From contig NZ_JAENBP010000006.1 in the NCBI RefSeq assembly GCF_016481285.1, positions 28,215 through 92,214 of the forward strand: a stretch of 64,000 bases of DNA. The letters run 5' to 3'. The DNA is from Streptococcus zalophi (GTDB lineage Bacteria; Bacillota; Bacilli; Lactobacillales; Streptococcaceae). The translations under genes and the position numbers were made by a program. The notes under the pieces were generated by a model. The model was given only the letters and a program-made list of their open reading frames with translations, was not told the DNA's origin and did no database searches. Shown piece by piece: positions 29,448 to 37,779 of this stretch (its first letter is position 1; every line of letters starts with the position of its first letter).

Positions 29448-30314
29448 ATGAAACAAGTGATTAGAACAGTCTTAAATGACCAAGAATTAAAAGACGTCAA
29501 AACCCTGATTAAAAAATGCCAAGCCTATGATAAGACTTTTAAGGAACCTTACTTGTCAAATATGTTAAATTTTGACAGCCAATTACCGAGCTTCTTTTTA
29601 GGATATGAAAAAGAAAAATTAATTGCTTTTCTTGGTGTTTATGCTGATAGTAAAGAGGCAGAGCTTAGTGTTTTGGTGGATCCAGATCATAGAAGACAAG
29701 GCTATGCAACAGTTTTGTATGATACGTTTAAAAAAGAAACAAAGAACTATCAGTTAGATCCACCTCTTTTTATCACAGAAGACCAATTTTTGACTTCAAA
29801 TCCTGATTTTCTCACCAATTTGCAGTTACACCGACTGGAAGACACAGAAAATTTACTTGGACGAAACAGTGACCCTTTTGATGTAACACCAAGGGAAGAA
29901 TGGCAGGTTAAACAAGCAGCTCTTAGTGATGTTGATGCGATTGTGGCTGTCAAAATGTCTGCTTTTGATGATGAGACTAGAGAGGTTCACTATCAGTACG
30001 TCACAGAAGCAAATGATGATAAAGATAGCCTACTTTATATCCTTTCAGAAGAGAACAAGGTTCTTGCCTCGTGTACGGTGAATATCAGTTCTGAGGATTA
30101 CTATCTTTATGGCTTAGCTGTCATAGAAGCCTACCGAGGAAAAGGTATTGGTTCTTACTTGGTTAAGATGATGATTAACGACTTGATTCAAAAAGGTGCA
30201 AACTCTTTCCAAATTGCTGTAGATGATGATAATGTTGGCGCAAGAAGACTCTATGAAAAACTAGGCTTTACCTATCAAACGCAAATTGTTTATTTGAGAG
30301 AGAAACGAGACTAA
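29448..30314 (+). CDS. Tandem-domain GNAT N-acetyltransferase
   Basis: A 288-residue protein with two GNAT folds. The first (about 1-115) has the acetyl-CoA loop VDPDHRRQGYATVLYD (about 77-92). The second (about 155-285) has AVIEAYRGKGIGSYLVKMM (about 224-242) and the C-terminal ARRLYEKLGF. It transfers an acetyl group from acetyl-CoA to an unknown amine. AAGGAG precedes the ATG. It is monocistronic between two terminators. Confidence 0.85.
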   Translation: MKQVIRTVLNDQELKDVKTLIKKCQAYDKTFKEPYLSNMLNFDSQLPSFFLGYEKEKLIAFLGVYADSKEAELSVLVDPDHRRQGYATVLYDTFKKETKNYQLDPPLFITEDQFLTSNPDFLTNLQLHRLEDTENLLGRNSDPFDVTPREEWQVKQAALSDVDAIVAVKMSAFDDETREVHYQYVTEANDDKDSLLYILSEENKVLASCTVNISSEDYYLYGLAVIEAYRGKGIGSYLVKMMINDLIQKGANSFQIAVDDDNVGARRLYEKLGFTYQTQIVYLREKRD

Positions 30315-30330
30315 TTAAATGTTACAACTA

Positions 30331-30360
30331 TAAAAGAGCTCATCAAGTGAGCTCTTTTAT
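30331..30360. terminator. Hairpin terminator after the tandem GNAT gene
   Basis: An 11-bp perfect stem AAAAGAGCTCA/TGAGCTCTTTT with a 5-base loop. Confidence 0.75.
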
Positions 30361-30457
30361 ACTTTAACTAACAGAAAAAAACTTGTTTTAACTCTATCTA
30401 TGTGATATATTTATAACATCAAAACTAACTATTGATGACAAGATAGAAAGAAGCAAT

Positions 30458-31042
30458 ATGAAAAAATTTAAAACCGCCCTTATTTTAATCATGCTCATTA
30501 TTTTTTTAGTGATTGATTATCAAATCTTTTTTGGTCAAAATGCGTTAAGTTGGCTTACGAAGTGGTTGATTGTTGGGATAATAAGTATCGGTGAAGGGGT
30601 TTCCATCGCAACGATTCTCATGATGACGTCAAATGATGTTGGTCGAAAAAGAGAGTTTGGCATTGCTGAAAAATTACATTCTATTTTGGTGATACTGTCA
30701 ACCATTATCTACACTATTGGTGTTTGGGCCTCAACACCAAGTATCGGTACACATTATGTTAAAGAAATTTTTTTAGGATTAGGACTTCTGGTACAGTTTG
30801 TTTTTTTACTCTTTTTTGTCTTTAAAAAGACCAAAGAGAAACCAGATGAGCGTTTTATCAGCAATTTAGCCAAAACCGCAACTATCATGTTTGTGATTAG
30901 TCTAATTGTTCTATTTACTCTAGCTATGGTTCTTGCTTTAACAGGCTCTATCACTGTTTTTTCTGGCTATCTTTTTGTACTTGTTGGTTTACTTGTGCTA
31001 CTATTTGCTGCTATCTTTTTCTTCTTTGAAAAGTGGGGATAA
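30458..31042 (+). CDS. Polytopic membrane protein of an XRE-regulator pair
   Basis: A 194-residue protein with about six hydrophobic segments (roughly 5-22, 34-56, 72-90, 105-122, 140-162, 168-190). The cytoplasmic KEKPDERFISNLAKTAT resembles the DER motif of DUF2178/DUF3796-type small membrane proteins. These typically sit beside a small XRE regulator, as here. The function is unknown. A weak TTGTTT/TATATT promoter may lie at about 30383-30411. Confidence 0.7.
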   Translation: MKKFKTALILIMLIIFLVIDYQIFFGQNALSWLTKWLIVGIISIGEGVSIATILMMTSNDVGRKREFGIAEKLHSILVILSTIIYTIGVWASTPSIGTHYVKEIFLGLGLLVQFVFLLFFVFKKTKEKPDERFISNLAKTATIMFVISLIVLFTLAMVLALTGSITVFSGYLFVLVGLLVLLFAAIFFFFEKWG

Positions 31043-31044
31043 AA

Positions 31045-31257
31045 ATGGCGAAAGAAAGTCAGATTAGGACTAATTTAAAAGCCGTTAGAGAATCAGTTGG
31101 TATGACTCAGCAAGAATTGGCTGATCTGGTTGGTGTCAGACGAGAAACGATTATTCATCTTGAAAATAATCGCTACAACCCTTCTTTAGAAATGGCGTTA
31201 AAAATTGCGCGTGTTTTTGATACGACGATTGAACATCTTTTTCAGTTGAAAGATTGA
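31045..31257 (+). CDS. Small XRE-family transcriptional regulator
   Basis: A 70-residue single-domain HTH protein: LKAVRESVGMTQQELADLVGVRRETIIHLENNRYNPSLEMALKIA in parts is the classic XRE helix-turn-helix (about 11-56). ATG at 31045 follows GGGGAT, two bases after the membrane protein stop, so both are cotranscribed. It probably represses its own operon. GTG at 31033 is an unlikely alternative. Confidence 0.87.
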   Translation: MAKESQIRTNLKAVRESVGMTQQELADLVGVRRETIIHLENNRYNPSLEMALKIARVFDTTIEHLFQLKD

Positions 31258-31288
31258 TAAATAGTTAAGAGAGTTATTATTTGAAAAA

Positions 31289-31325
31289 ACCCCCAAAGGA
31301 ATTTTTCTTTCCTTTGGGGGTTTCT
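31289..31325. terminator. Strong bidirectional terminator between XRE and GNAT genes
   Basis: A 12-bp stem ACCCCCAAAGGA/TCCTTTGGGGGT with A- and T-rich flanks serves the convergent genes. Confidence 0.88.
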
Positions 31326-31886
31326 CTATAGTTCTTTGTCATGCAAGTTGAGAAAGAAGATATCTTTATCAGTCCATTTGCCATTTTCAAAGCTGAATTT
31401 TTCTCTGGTCACTTCAAAGCGAAAATCCAATTTTTGGATTAATTGTTGTGATGGGTGATTTGTTGGGTTAATATGAGCTTCTATTCGATGAAAGTTGAAG
31501 TGGTCTTCAAGATGAGGCAGTAGATTAGAAAGGGCTTCATAAGCAATGCCTTGACGCCAAAGGTAATTATGCACTGCATAGCCTAGTTCTCCCCAATTGA
31601 AATTGGCACGCGCCAAAGTAGCAATATTAATCATTCCTAAATGACGATTATTCTTATCAAAAATGGCAAGAATGTAAGTGTCGTCCTTTTGCCATAGCTG
31701 ATGGTGGTGATCTACCAACTGGCTAAACCACTCTGATGTCGCTATCGACATCTCTAAAAGTCCCTCATCAAATGCATGCTGAGAGGGTAGACGGTTTGAG
31801 AAACCTTCAAACCAAGAGGGATAGTCAGAAACCTGTAAAGGTCTAATGATTAATCGTTTTGTCTCCAAGTAAAAATCAATGGTCAT
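31326..31886 (-). CDS. GNAT N-acetyltransferase, RimJ-like
   Basis: A 186-residue protein of the RimJ/RimL subfamily: ETKRLIIRPLQVSDYPSWFEG at the start, LGELGYAVHNYLWRQGIAYEAL-type acetyl-CoA loop (WGELGYAVH, WRQGIAYEAL, about 98-117) and HRIEAHINPTNHPSQQLIQKLDF (about 132-154). The substrate is unknown; relatives acetylate ribosomal protein N termini or antibiotics. The leader holds a short peptide ORF and competing stems (31887-31999), so expression may respond to translation status. Confidence 0.83.
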   Translation of the reverse strand: MTIDFYLETKRLIIRPLQVSDYPSWFEGFSNRLPSQHAFDEGLLEMSIATSEWFSQLVDHHHQLWQKDDTYILAIFDKNNRHLGMINIATLARANFNWGELGYAVHNYLWRQGIAYEALSNLLPHLEDHFNFHRIEAHINPTNHPSQQLIQKLDFRFEVTREKFSFENGKWTDKDIFFLNLHDKEL

Positions 31887-31893
31887 GTCTTCG

Positions 31894-31955
31894 TCACACT
31901 CCGATATCAGATTTTGTGAGACTAATTTTTAACGCCATCCTCACAAATTGGCGTT
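31894..31955 (-). promoter_or_regulatory. Competing RNA stems in the GNAT leader
   Basis: Leftward RNA: TTTGTGAG (31940-31947, inside the leader peptide) can pair with CTCACAAA (31913-31920). Part of the latter (TCACA) can instead pair with TGTGA (31894-31898), next to the GNAT GGAG (31899-31902). A third stem AACGCCA/TGGCGTT (31931-31955) lies within the leader ORF. On the + strand that stem plus a T run would look like a terminator. Confidence 0.45.
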
Positions 31956-31975
31956 TTTTGTTTGCTTAATATCAT
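31922..31975 (-). CDS. Putative 17-residue leader peptide upstream of the GNAT gene
   Basis: Reading leftward, AAGGAGG (31984-31990) is eight bases before ATG 31975, which opens an ORF encoding MILSKQKTPICEDGVKN. Its stop is at 31922-31924, 35 bases before the GNAT ATG. Codons 10-12 (ATT TGT GAG) carry a segment complementary to CTCACAAA just after the stop. The ribosome site is stronger than that of the GNAT gene itself. It resembles leader peptides of translational attenuation; this is inference. Confidence 0.5.
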   Translation of the reverse strand: MILSKQKTPICEDGVKN

Positions 31976-32005
31976 AGACCTATCCTCCTTTTTGATTGTT
32001 GTTTT

Positions 32006-32035
32006 ATTGTATCATCTTTTGTGGTTATCGTACAA
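32006..32035 (-). promoter_or_regulatory. Promoter of the GNAT leader
   Basis: Leftward TTGTAC (32030-32035), 18-bp spacer and TACAAT (32006-32011). The start would be near 31999, just before the leader peptide ribosome site. Confidence 0.55.
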
Positions 32036-32133
32036 GATTCTCTCTTTAAAAGTGTTTGAAGAAGTCGTTAGAGGTTAATTTTACTTGCTAAAAGTAGCAA
32101 TAATTGAGAAAATAATAATAATGGAGAAAACAG

Positions 32134-32991
32134 ATGATATTTAAAATTGCATTACTAGCGGATATCCACGGTAATTATGAGGCTTTAAAAGCTGTGATTG
32201 AAGATGCCAAGAAAAATAAAGTGACAGACTATTGGTTATTAGGAGATATTTTAATGCCTGGTCCGGGTGGAGAAAATATTTTAGCTCTGTTAGACCAATT
32301 ACCAGTAACAGTCAAGATTAGAGGCAACTGGGATGATTGTTTGATAGAAGCTCTTGATGGAGAGTATACAACCAACTCTACCGACGAAATTTATCTATCA
32401 AGATTGGCGCAATATTTGGAAAACAAATTACCCCCTCAACGCATCAAGGATATACGAGAGATGCCACTAAACGTTCAAAAAACGATTAATGGTTTAAGAA
32501 TTTCTATCTCTCACCATTTACCAACCAAAAATTGGGGCAGAGAGTTAATGGTGACCAATAGTACGAAAGCGTTTGATGATTTATTTTTATCTCATCAAGA
32601 TGACATCGCTATTTTTGCGCATGTCCATCAACCTCTTTTAAGATATAGCAGCAAAAACCAAATCATCATCAATCCAGGTAGCATTGGACAACCTTATTAC
32701 CCAAGAAAAGAATTGAGAAATGATTTGCGAGCGCAGTATGCCATACTGACCATCGATGAACAAGGCTACTCTGATATTCTTTTTAGAAAGGTTAATTATA
32801 ATAAAGAACAAGAGCTCTCATCTGCAGAAACGGCTCACCTTCCTTTTTTAGAATTATATCAGGAACTGTTAAACACAGGCGTCAACAAGGACAAAGACCG
32901 TCCTTATCTACAAAAGATTATTGATGATTATCATTACAAAGAAGACGTTGACAAATGGCTTAAAGATAGAAAACATCAGCTAAAAAGATAA
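32134..32991 (+). CDS. Calcineurin-like metallophosphoesterase
   Basis: A 285-residue cytoplasmic protein with the dinuclear-metal motifs in order: LLADIHGNYEAL (about 7-18), LLGDILMPGP (about 36), the GNHD-equivalent RGNWDD (about 67-72), the histidine region SISHHLP (about 124) and AHVHQ, a variant of GHTH (about 168), then INPGSIGQP. It is related to YfcE/MJ0936-type phosphodiesterases. The substrate is unknown. ATG follows GGAG by eight bases. It is monocistronic. Confidence 0.87.
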   Translation: MIFKIALLADIHGNYEALKAVIEDAKKNKVTDYWLLGDILMPGPGGENILALLDQLPVTVKIRGNWDDCLIEALDGEYTTNSTDEIYLSRLAQYLENKLPPQRIKDIREMPLNVQKTINGLRISISHHLPTKNWGRELMVTNSTKAFDDLFLSHQDDIAIFAHVHQPLLRYSSKNQIIINPGSIGQPYYPRKELRNDLRAQYAILTIDEQGYSDILFRKVNYNKEQELSSAETAHLPFLELYQELLNTGVNKDKDRPYLQKIIDDYHYKEDVDKWLKDRKHQLKR

Positions 32992-33020
32992 GAGTAGACA
33001 AAACACCCTTGAAACAATAA

Positions 33021-33053
33021 AACCCTAGAAAAAGTTATTTCTAGGGTTGTTAT
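33021..33053. terminator. Bidirectional terminator between phosphoesterase and EcsC genes
   Basis: An 11-bp perfect stem AACCCTAGAAA/TTTCTAGGGTT, followed by a T-rich tail on + and T-rich on - (TTTTATTG). Confidence 0.8.
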
Positions 33054-33878
33054 TTAATTATTTTCAATAAATTCAGCATCAATAATAGGTTTATTTTCTA
33101 TCTCTTGTGCAAATTCTTCATTCAGTTCGAATTCTGTTTCCTCTTTATCAAACTCACCATTTAAATAAGAAACAAATGTATCTGTTAGTCTCTCTCCCAT
33201 TGGTTTAAATGTTACATAGGTGATACTTCCAGAAATAACACCTCCAATGATTGGAATACTTTTAGAAATTACTGATTCAACCGTTTTTTTGGTTATTTTT
33301 GCTCCTAAAACACTTCCAACTCTTTTAACTAAAGGATACCATGCAGTCTTTGTTAATGCTTGTTGAGCCACTTTTTTCCCTACATTTTTTCCGGCCATTT
33401 CAGAAACTTTAGTGATGAGTTTCGTTGAACCTGTTGCACCAAACATGGCGCCTAAATAGGCTATTATTCTAATTTTAATTTCTTCAGGAAGCTCTTTTTC
33501 ATCTTCAGAAAATAAATTTTCTTCACCAAATAAATAAGCGATTTGTTGTGATAAATTAAGAGCAAAACCAAAATATTGACTGATGTCAGCACCAGCAGCA
33601 ATAGTTGATGTTAGTGGATTAGATGGTAAACCACTAAGAAATGAAACTGTTGATGTTGATTTGGTCGTTTTATCAACAATACGATATGCTCTTTTCTTTA
33701 AAGCTTTTGGAGAGTAGACAGCTTGTGGACCTTTTTCTAAGATAATTTTTAGATATTTATCATTTTTAAATTCATTCTTAAGGAATTCATCTCTATCAAC
33801 TTTTACAAAAGGTAGTCGACTTGCAGCAGTGATTGTCTGGATTAAAATCTCATAACCATTATCAGAATTAGTGGGCAT
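33054..33878 (-). CDS. EcsC family protein
   Basis: A 274-residue protein resembling EcsC: helical N terminus, LSGLPSNPLTSTIAAGADISQYFGFALNLSQQIAYLFG in the middle (about 79-116), glycine-rich weakly hydrophobic segments (IIGGVISGSITYVTF, about 218-232) and an acidic tail. The biochemical function of EcsC proteins is not established. There is no signal peptide. It is not next to ecsAB here, so a role in that ABC transporter is not implied. Confidence 0.72.
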   Translation of the reverse strand: MPTNSDNGYEILIQTITAASRLPFVKVDRDEFLKNEFKNDKYLKIILEKGPQAVYSPKALKKRAYRIVDKTTKSTSTVSFLSGLPSNPLTSTIAAGADISQYFGFALNLSQQIAYLFGEENLFSEDEKELPEEIKIRIIAYLGAMFGATGSTKLITKVSEMAGKNVGKKVAQQALTKTAWYPLVKRVGSVLGAKITKKTVESVISKSIPIIGGVISGSITYVTFKPMGERLTDTFVSYLNGEFDKEETEFELNEEFAQEIENKPIIDAEFIENN

Positions 33879-33908
33879 CTTTATTCTCCTAATCTTATTT
33901 TAATATAC

Positions 33909-33937
33909 ATTTTACATAAGATTATATAAAAATGCAA
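33909..33937 (-). promoter_or_regulatory. Promoter of the EcsC-family gene
   Basis: Leftward TTGCAT (33932-33937), 17-bp spacer and TAAAAT (33909-33914). Confidence 0.55.
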
Positions 33938-33967
33938 CAACTTCAAGAAAATATTGTATATCTATAT

Positions 33968-34732
33968 CTATTTCTTTTTTGCCACCAAATAAAAACGGTG
34001 GATACGACCTTCCACAAAGCCATCTCTATCAATCATTTCTTGTGCTTTTAATAAATGATCAAAATGTTTATCCACAGAAAAGCCAACAAATTCCCATTCG
34101 ATGATTCTTGCAAACCAAACTAAGGCACCAATATCAAAGAAACGTATTGGTTGATAGACTTCACCACTTTCCAGAATGTCAAAGCCATTTGCTATTAATT
34201 CTTTTTCTCTAAATTTTAAAAAATGATTCGAATAAGGTAAGTCTTTAAGTTCTGGTAACAGTAATTCAACCAGTTCTCTATCATTTTTAGCCCCAACTTG
34301 TTGGGTGATAAAATAACCGTCTTGTTTTAACACTCTTTTTAGTTCTGTTGGTCTATAATCCCCATGACGATTAGTGATCACATCAAAACTGTCATCCTTA
34401 AATGGTAAGGGATCTGTGCCATCTGCCTCTTTAAAATCAATACCTAAGGGTAGTAGAACCTCTTTACAATAGTCAACATTAGGTGGATAGCCTTCAATAG
34501 CAGCAGTTTTGTGATAGGGATGTTTTAATGACAGTAAAAACTCACCGCCGCCAGTTTCCATGTCTAAGAGACTCAAGTCATCCGTTAAATATTTTTTAAT
34601 GACGTGAGAAAAATCCCAAGGTAAATCATCTTCTTCAGCATAGCGATCACTGATATGTGAAAAATCCCAGCCTTTGATGTGAGCCATTTCTTCCTCTTTT
34701 TTCCACTCTTGATATAATTCTTCTCTTGTCAT
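33968..34732 (-). CDS. Class I SAM-dependent methyltransferase
   Basis: A 254-residue protein. Motif I is LSLLDMETGGGEFLLSL (about 55-71), the next acidic residue is in AAIEGYPPNVDYC (about 77), and KEADGTDPLPFKDDSFDVITNR (about 97-118) gives the motif II/post-motif region. RVLKQDGYFITQQVG follows. It is a Rossmann-fold methyltransferase of the Methyltransf_11 type; the substrate is unknown. ATG at 34732 follows AGGAGACAACC. Confidence 0.85.
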   Translation of the reverse strand: MTREELYQEWKKEEEMAHIKGWDFSHISDRYAEEDDLPWDFSHVIKKYLTDDLSLLDMETGGGEFLLSLKHPYHKTAAIEGYPPNVDYCKEVLLPLGIDFKEADGTDPLPFKDDSFDVITNRHGDYRPTELKRVLKQDGYFITQQVGAKNDRELVELLLPELKDLPYSNHFLKFREKELIANGFDILESGEVYQPIRFFDIGALVWFARIIEWEFVGFSVDKHFDHLLKAQEMIDRDGFVEGRIHRFYLVAKKK

Positions 34733-34786
34733 GGTTGTCTCCTAACTGTTAGTTGTTTAAGTCTATTATATCATTAAAAACGCAAC

Positions 34787-34826
34787 AAAAAAGCCTGTTA
34801 AATATTAATTTCATAGGCTTTTTTTC
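34787..34826. terminator. Terminator-like hairpin left of the DUF6414 gene
   Basis: AAAAAAGCCT pairs with AGGCTTTTTT across a loop of about 18 bases. It ends the leftward DUF6414 gene. It is clearly similar to the hairpin at 35901-35936 on the other side of that gene. Confidence 0.78.
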
Positions 34827-34846
34827 AATTTTATGATTAATGTCTT

Positions 34847-35743
34847 TTACTCAAAATAAATAGCAATGGGTCTTACATAGTAATCGTTGGGTTTTATTAT
34901 TTTGAAGGTTTGCATTGATAAATCCATAAATGAATTAGAGGTATCTGATAGAATGGTTGAGGCTTCCATCTTTGCTAGTAATTCGATTTTTGGCTCCTCA
35001 TTTACTTTTGCAATAACAGTTCCTAATATAGTTGCATGTTTATTTCCCATATTCATAATTGATAATAAACTAGGCGTAATTCTAATATAATCGTTTTCAC
35101 AAATACTAAGTGAATCTCCAATTTTTATTATTTTAGAATTATCGAATAAGGTATTCATATAAGTGGAAAAGCTATTTATTTGTTCAAATAGATACGGGAG
35201 TGTTTGTGAAAGTTTATTTTCTAATTCAGAAATTTTCGATTTATGTTTTATAGCATTTACTTTTGAAATTTTTTTTAGCTCTTTTTTTATATTCTCGTAG
35301 TTATTAAAAATTTCTGGATTTAATTTTTTGATGAAATTCACATCAATTGATTCTTTAAGTTTAGAAAAATCATAGGTTGTAATTTTTGCAGTTCTTTGAA
35401 TAAAGTCTCCTTCTTCTACCTTTGAATCTATTTTTATATTTTTTTCTAGTTTTTTACACAACAATTCAAAAGCATAGTCATCAAAAGCAGTTTCTACTAA
35501 TTGAGTGTTTGATGTAGAATAAATAACAGAATATTTATCAATCTCCGTTTCACCATGACTCGTACTAGCGGTTAGAGGTAAATTAACACCTATATTTACC
35601 TCAGTAGACTTCTCAGTTCCTCCCTCTTCTTGATTAGATTGTGATTGAGTATTATCTGAGATATTTTTTAATATGATTCCTTGGTCTAGTTGAGCTAACA
35701 TTGAATTAATTAATTTAGTATTTAAATAAATAAAATCCTTCAT
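34847..35743 (-). CDS. DUF6414-type protein of unknown function
   Basis: A 298-residue soluble protein. The start KDFIYLNTKLINSMLAQLDQGI matches the DUF6414 pattern I recall (FIYLDT..NS.LAQ). A polar Gln/Ser/Glu stretch follows (about 30-48), then mixed alpha/beta with a lysine-rich coiled region (about 150-180) and a C-terminal beta part (about 215-298). No catalytic motif is visible. The gene is visibly richer in A/T codons than the flanking core genes and is bracketed by two similar terminators, suggesting an inserted cassette. AAAGGAG precedes the ATG. Confidence 0.65.
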   Translation of the reverse strand: MKDFIYLNTKLINSMLAQLDQGIILKNISDNTQSQSNQEEGGTEKSTEVNIGVNLPLTASTSHGETEIDKYSVIYSTSNTQLVETAFDDYAFELLCKKLEKNIKIDSKVEEGDFIQRTAKITTYDFSKLKESIDVNFIKKLNPEIFNNYENIKKELKKISKVNAIKHKSKISELENKLSQTLPYLFEQINSFSTYMNTLFDNSKIIKIGDSLSICENDYIRITPSLLSIMNMGNKHATILGTVIAKVNEEPKIELLAKMEASTILSDTSNSFMDLSMQTFKIIKPNDYYVRPIAIYFE

Positions 35744-35900
35744 TTTTAACTCCTTTCTAAGATATAATATATTATACCTTAAAAATGCAAGTTTGTTTTC
35801 TGAAAAATGTTCTTAAGAAAATTTAAGAAATCTTTATATGATTTTAAAATTAGTGGAACAAAAATCAGTTAAAATTCAGTTATTTAGCTAAAAATAAAAC

Positions 35901-35940
35901 AAAAAAGCCTTTGGAACATTGATTCCATAGGCTTTTCTTT
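35901..35940. terminator. Terminator of rpmF-rpmG, similar to 34787-34826
   Basis: AAAAGCCTTTGGAA pairs with TTCCATAGGCTTTT with one mismatch. Leftward it ends rpmF-rpmG, with a T run in that direction. Confidence 0.82.
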
Positions 35941-35947
35941 CATTCAA

Positions 35948-36097
35948 TTATTTAACCTCAGTGAAAATAACGTGTTTACGTAATTTTGGTGAGTATTTTT
36001 TCAATTTGATACGGTCTGGTGTGTTACGTTTGTTTTTTGAAGTAAGGTACAAGCGTTCACCAGATTCTTTATGTTCAAGTGTGATATTTACGCGCAT
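35948..36097 (-). CDS. rpmG: 50S ribosomal protein L33
   Basis: A 49-residue protein: [20 protein letters not shown], then [20 protein letters not shown] and HVIFTEVK. The zinc cysteines are absent (C- form). ATG at 36097 follows GGAGGGAG. It is 15 bases after rpmF, in one operon. Confidence 0.95.
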   Translation of the reverse strand: MRVNITLEHKESGERLYLTSKNKRNTPDRIKLKKYSPKLRKHVIFTEVK

Positions 36098-36112
36098 GTG
36101 ATCTCCCTCCTA

Positions 36113-36295
36113 TTATTCTGCTGAAGCAGCTTTGGCGATTTGACGTCCTTTGTAGTATCCTTTAAGTGATACGCGGTGAGAACGTGAGTAATCTCCAGTT
36201 GTTTCATCAAATTTAACAGTTGGAGCTGCTAATTTATAGTGTGTACGACGTTTATTCTTTTTCGCTTTTGAGGTGCGACGTGCTGGTACTGCCAT
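36113..36295 (-). CDS. rpmF: 50S ribosomal protein L32
   Basis: A 60-residue protein: [20 protein letters not shown], then [20 protein letters not shown] and the tail to AKAASAE. The CxxC zinc pairs of some L32 forms are absent. AAAGGAG precedes the ATG. It is first gene of the rpmF-rpmG operon. Confidence 0.97.
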   Translation of the reverse strand: MAVPARRTSKAKKNKRRTHYKLAAPTVKFDETTGDYSRSHRVSLKGYYKGRQIAKAASAE

Positions 36296-36481
36296 GTTTA
36301 TCTCCTTTTAATACTTATATTTGATTTTATATCAACTTCACTATAATAGCATACCTTTTTTGTAAAGTAAAGTTACTTGACAGTTTTTTTCAACTTTTTT
36401 TAAAAATAGCTATCAATATCCCTAAAAAACCTTTCTTTTTATGTTAAAATAGATAGGAATACGTCATGGAAGAGGACTCTT

Positions 36482-37768
36482 ATGAAATTACAAAAACCAA
36501 AAGGCACACAGGATATCTTGCCTAAAGACTCAGTCAAATGGCAATATCTTGAAAAGGTGTCACGTGAAACCTTTCAAAATTATCGTTACGAAGAAATTAG
36601 AACGCCTTTGTTTGAACACTACGAAGTGATTAGTCGTTCGGTTGGTGACACGACAGACATCGTCACTAAAGAAATGTATGATTTTTACGATAAGGGAAAT
36701 CGCCATATTACTCTTCGTCCAGAAGGAACAGCTCCAGTGGTGCGTTCTTATGTAGAAAATAAATTATTTGCTCCCGAAGTGCAAAAACCAGTGAAGCTAT
36801 ATTACATGGGTTCTATGTTTCGTTATGAACGCCCTCAAGCAGGACGCCTTCGTGAGTTTCATCAGATTGGAGTAGAAGCATTTGGCTCAAAAAATCCCGC
36901 GACGGATGTTGAAACGATTGCTATGGCTTATCAACTGTTTGAAACTCTTGGGATTTCTGATGTGACACTTCATCTAAATAGCTTAGGCAATCCTGAGAGT
37001 CGAAAAAATTATCGTCAGGCCTTGATTGATTATCTCACCCCTTTACGAGATAAGCTTTCAAAGGATAGCCAACGTCGATTAGAAGAAAATCCTCTTCGAG
37101 TGTTGGATTCCAAAGAAAAAGACGACAAGCAAGTTGTAGAGGGTGCCCCTTCTATTCTTGATTATCTCGATGAAGAGAGTCAACAACACTTTGATACTGT
37201 TTGTCAGCTACTAAAGGCGCTCAACATTCCTTTTGTGATTGACACTAATATGGTGCGTGGGTTAGATTATTATAATCACACGATTTTTGAATTTATCACA
37301 ACTATCGATAAGACAGAATTGACAATCTGTGCGGGTGGTCGTTATGATGGATTGGTTGAGTACTTCAACGGACCTGAAACGCCTGGTTTTGGTTTTGCTC
37401 TTGGAGTTGAAAGATTACTCATGATTTTAGAAAAGCAAGGGGTTAATCTTCCTGTTACAAATGTTCTTGACGTTTATGTCGTTGTTTTAGGTGATGTTGT
37501 TAACGAAGCGGCACTCACTCTTGTTCAATCACTGAGAAAACAAGGTTTTTCAGTCGAAAGAGACTACCTCGACAGAAAACTTAAAGCACAATTCAAGTCA
37601 GCTGATACGTTTAATGCTAAAATAGTTATCACTTTAGGTGAGTCAGAATTAGCATCAAACAAAGTTGTTGTCAAAAATAATCAGACGAGACAGGAAAAAG
37701 AAGTGGCTCTCAATGAACTAGAAGAGAATTTTGCAAGTATTTATAAAGAATTAACACAAGGAAAATAA
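36482..37768 (+). CDS. hisS: Histidine--tRNA ligase
   Basis: Class II synthetase, 428 residues. It has [11 protein letters not shown] at the start, motif 2 [19 protein letters not shown] (about 115-133), the HisA motif [13 protein letters not shown] (about 260-272) and motif 3 [13 protein letters not shown] (about 305-317), then the anticodon-binding domain. The leader is short with TGTTAAAAT at about 36443, and no T-box is seen. It is followed directly by aspS, the usual streptococcal pair. Confidence 0.97.
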   Translation: MKLQKPKGTQDILPKDSVKWQYLEKVSRETFQNYRYEEIRTPLFEHYEVISRSVGDTTDIVTKEMYDFYDKGNRHITLRPEGTAPVVRSYVENKLFAPEVQKPVKLYYMGSMFRYERPQAGRLREFHQIGVEAFGSKNPATDVETIAMAYQLFETLGISDVTLHLNSLGNPESRKNYRQALIDYLTPLRDKLSKDSQRRLEENPLRVLDSKEKDDKQVVEGAPSILDYLDEESQQHFDTVCQLLKALNIPFVIDTNMVRGLDYYNHTIFEFITTIDKTELTICAGGRYDGLVEYFNGPETPGFGFALGVERLLMILEKQGVNLPVTNVLDVYVVVLGDVVNEAALTLVQSLRKQGFSVERDYLDRKLKAQFKSADTFNAKIVITLGESELASNKVVVKNNQTRQEKEVALNELEENFASIYKELTQGK

Positions 37769-37779
37769 TGGAGAAATTT

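Noticed and set aside
30320..30337. Fourth TTTACA-N4-TGTAAA box (GTTACAACTATAAAAG)
   Set aside because: Only 12 of 16 positions match and it overlaps a terminator arm.
31922..31960. Rightward intrinsic terminator (AACGCCA/TGGCGTT plus T run)
   Set aside because: There is no rightward gene or promoter before it; the leftward leader-peptide reading uses the same bases and has a promoter, SD and ORF. Not fully excluded.
33054..35743. EcsC, methyltransferase and DUF6414 genes as one defence operon
   Set aside because: They share a strand, but a terminator and individual promoters separate them, and no nuclease, NTPase or toxin domain is present. A joint system is not supported.
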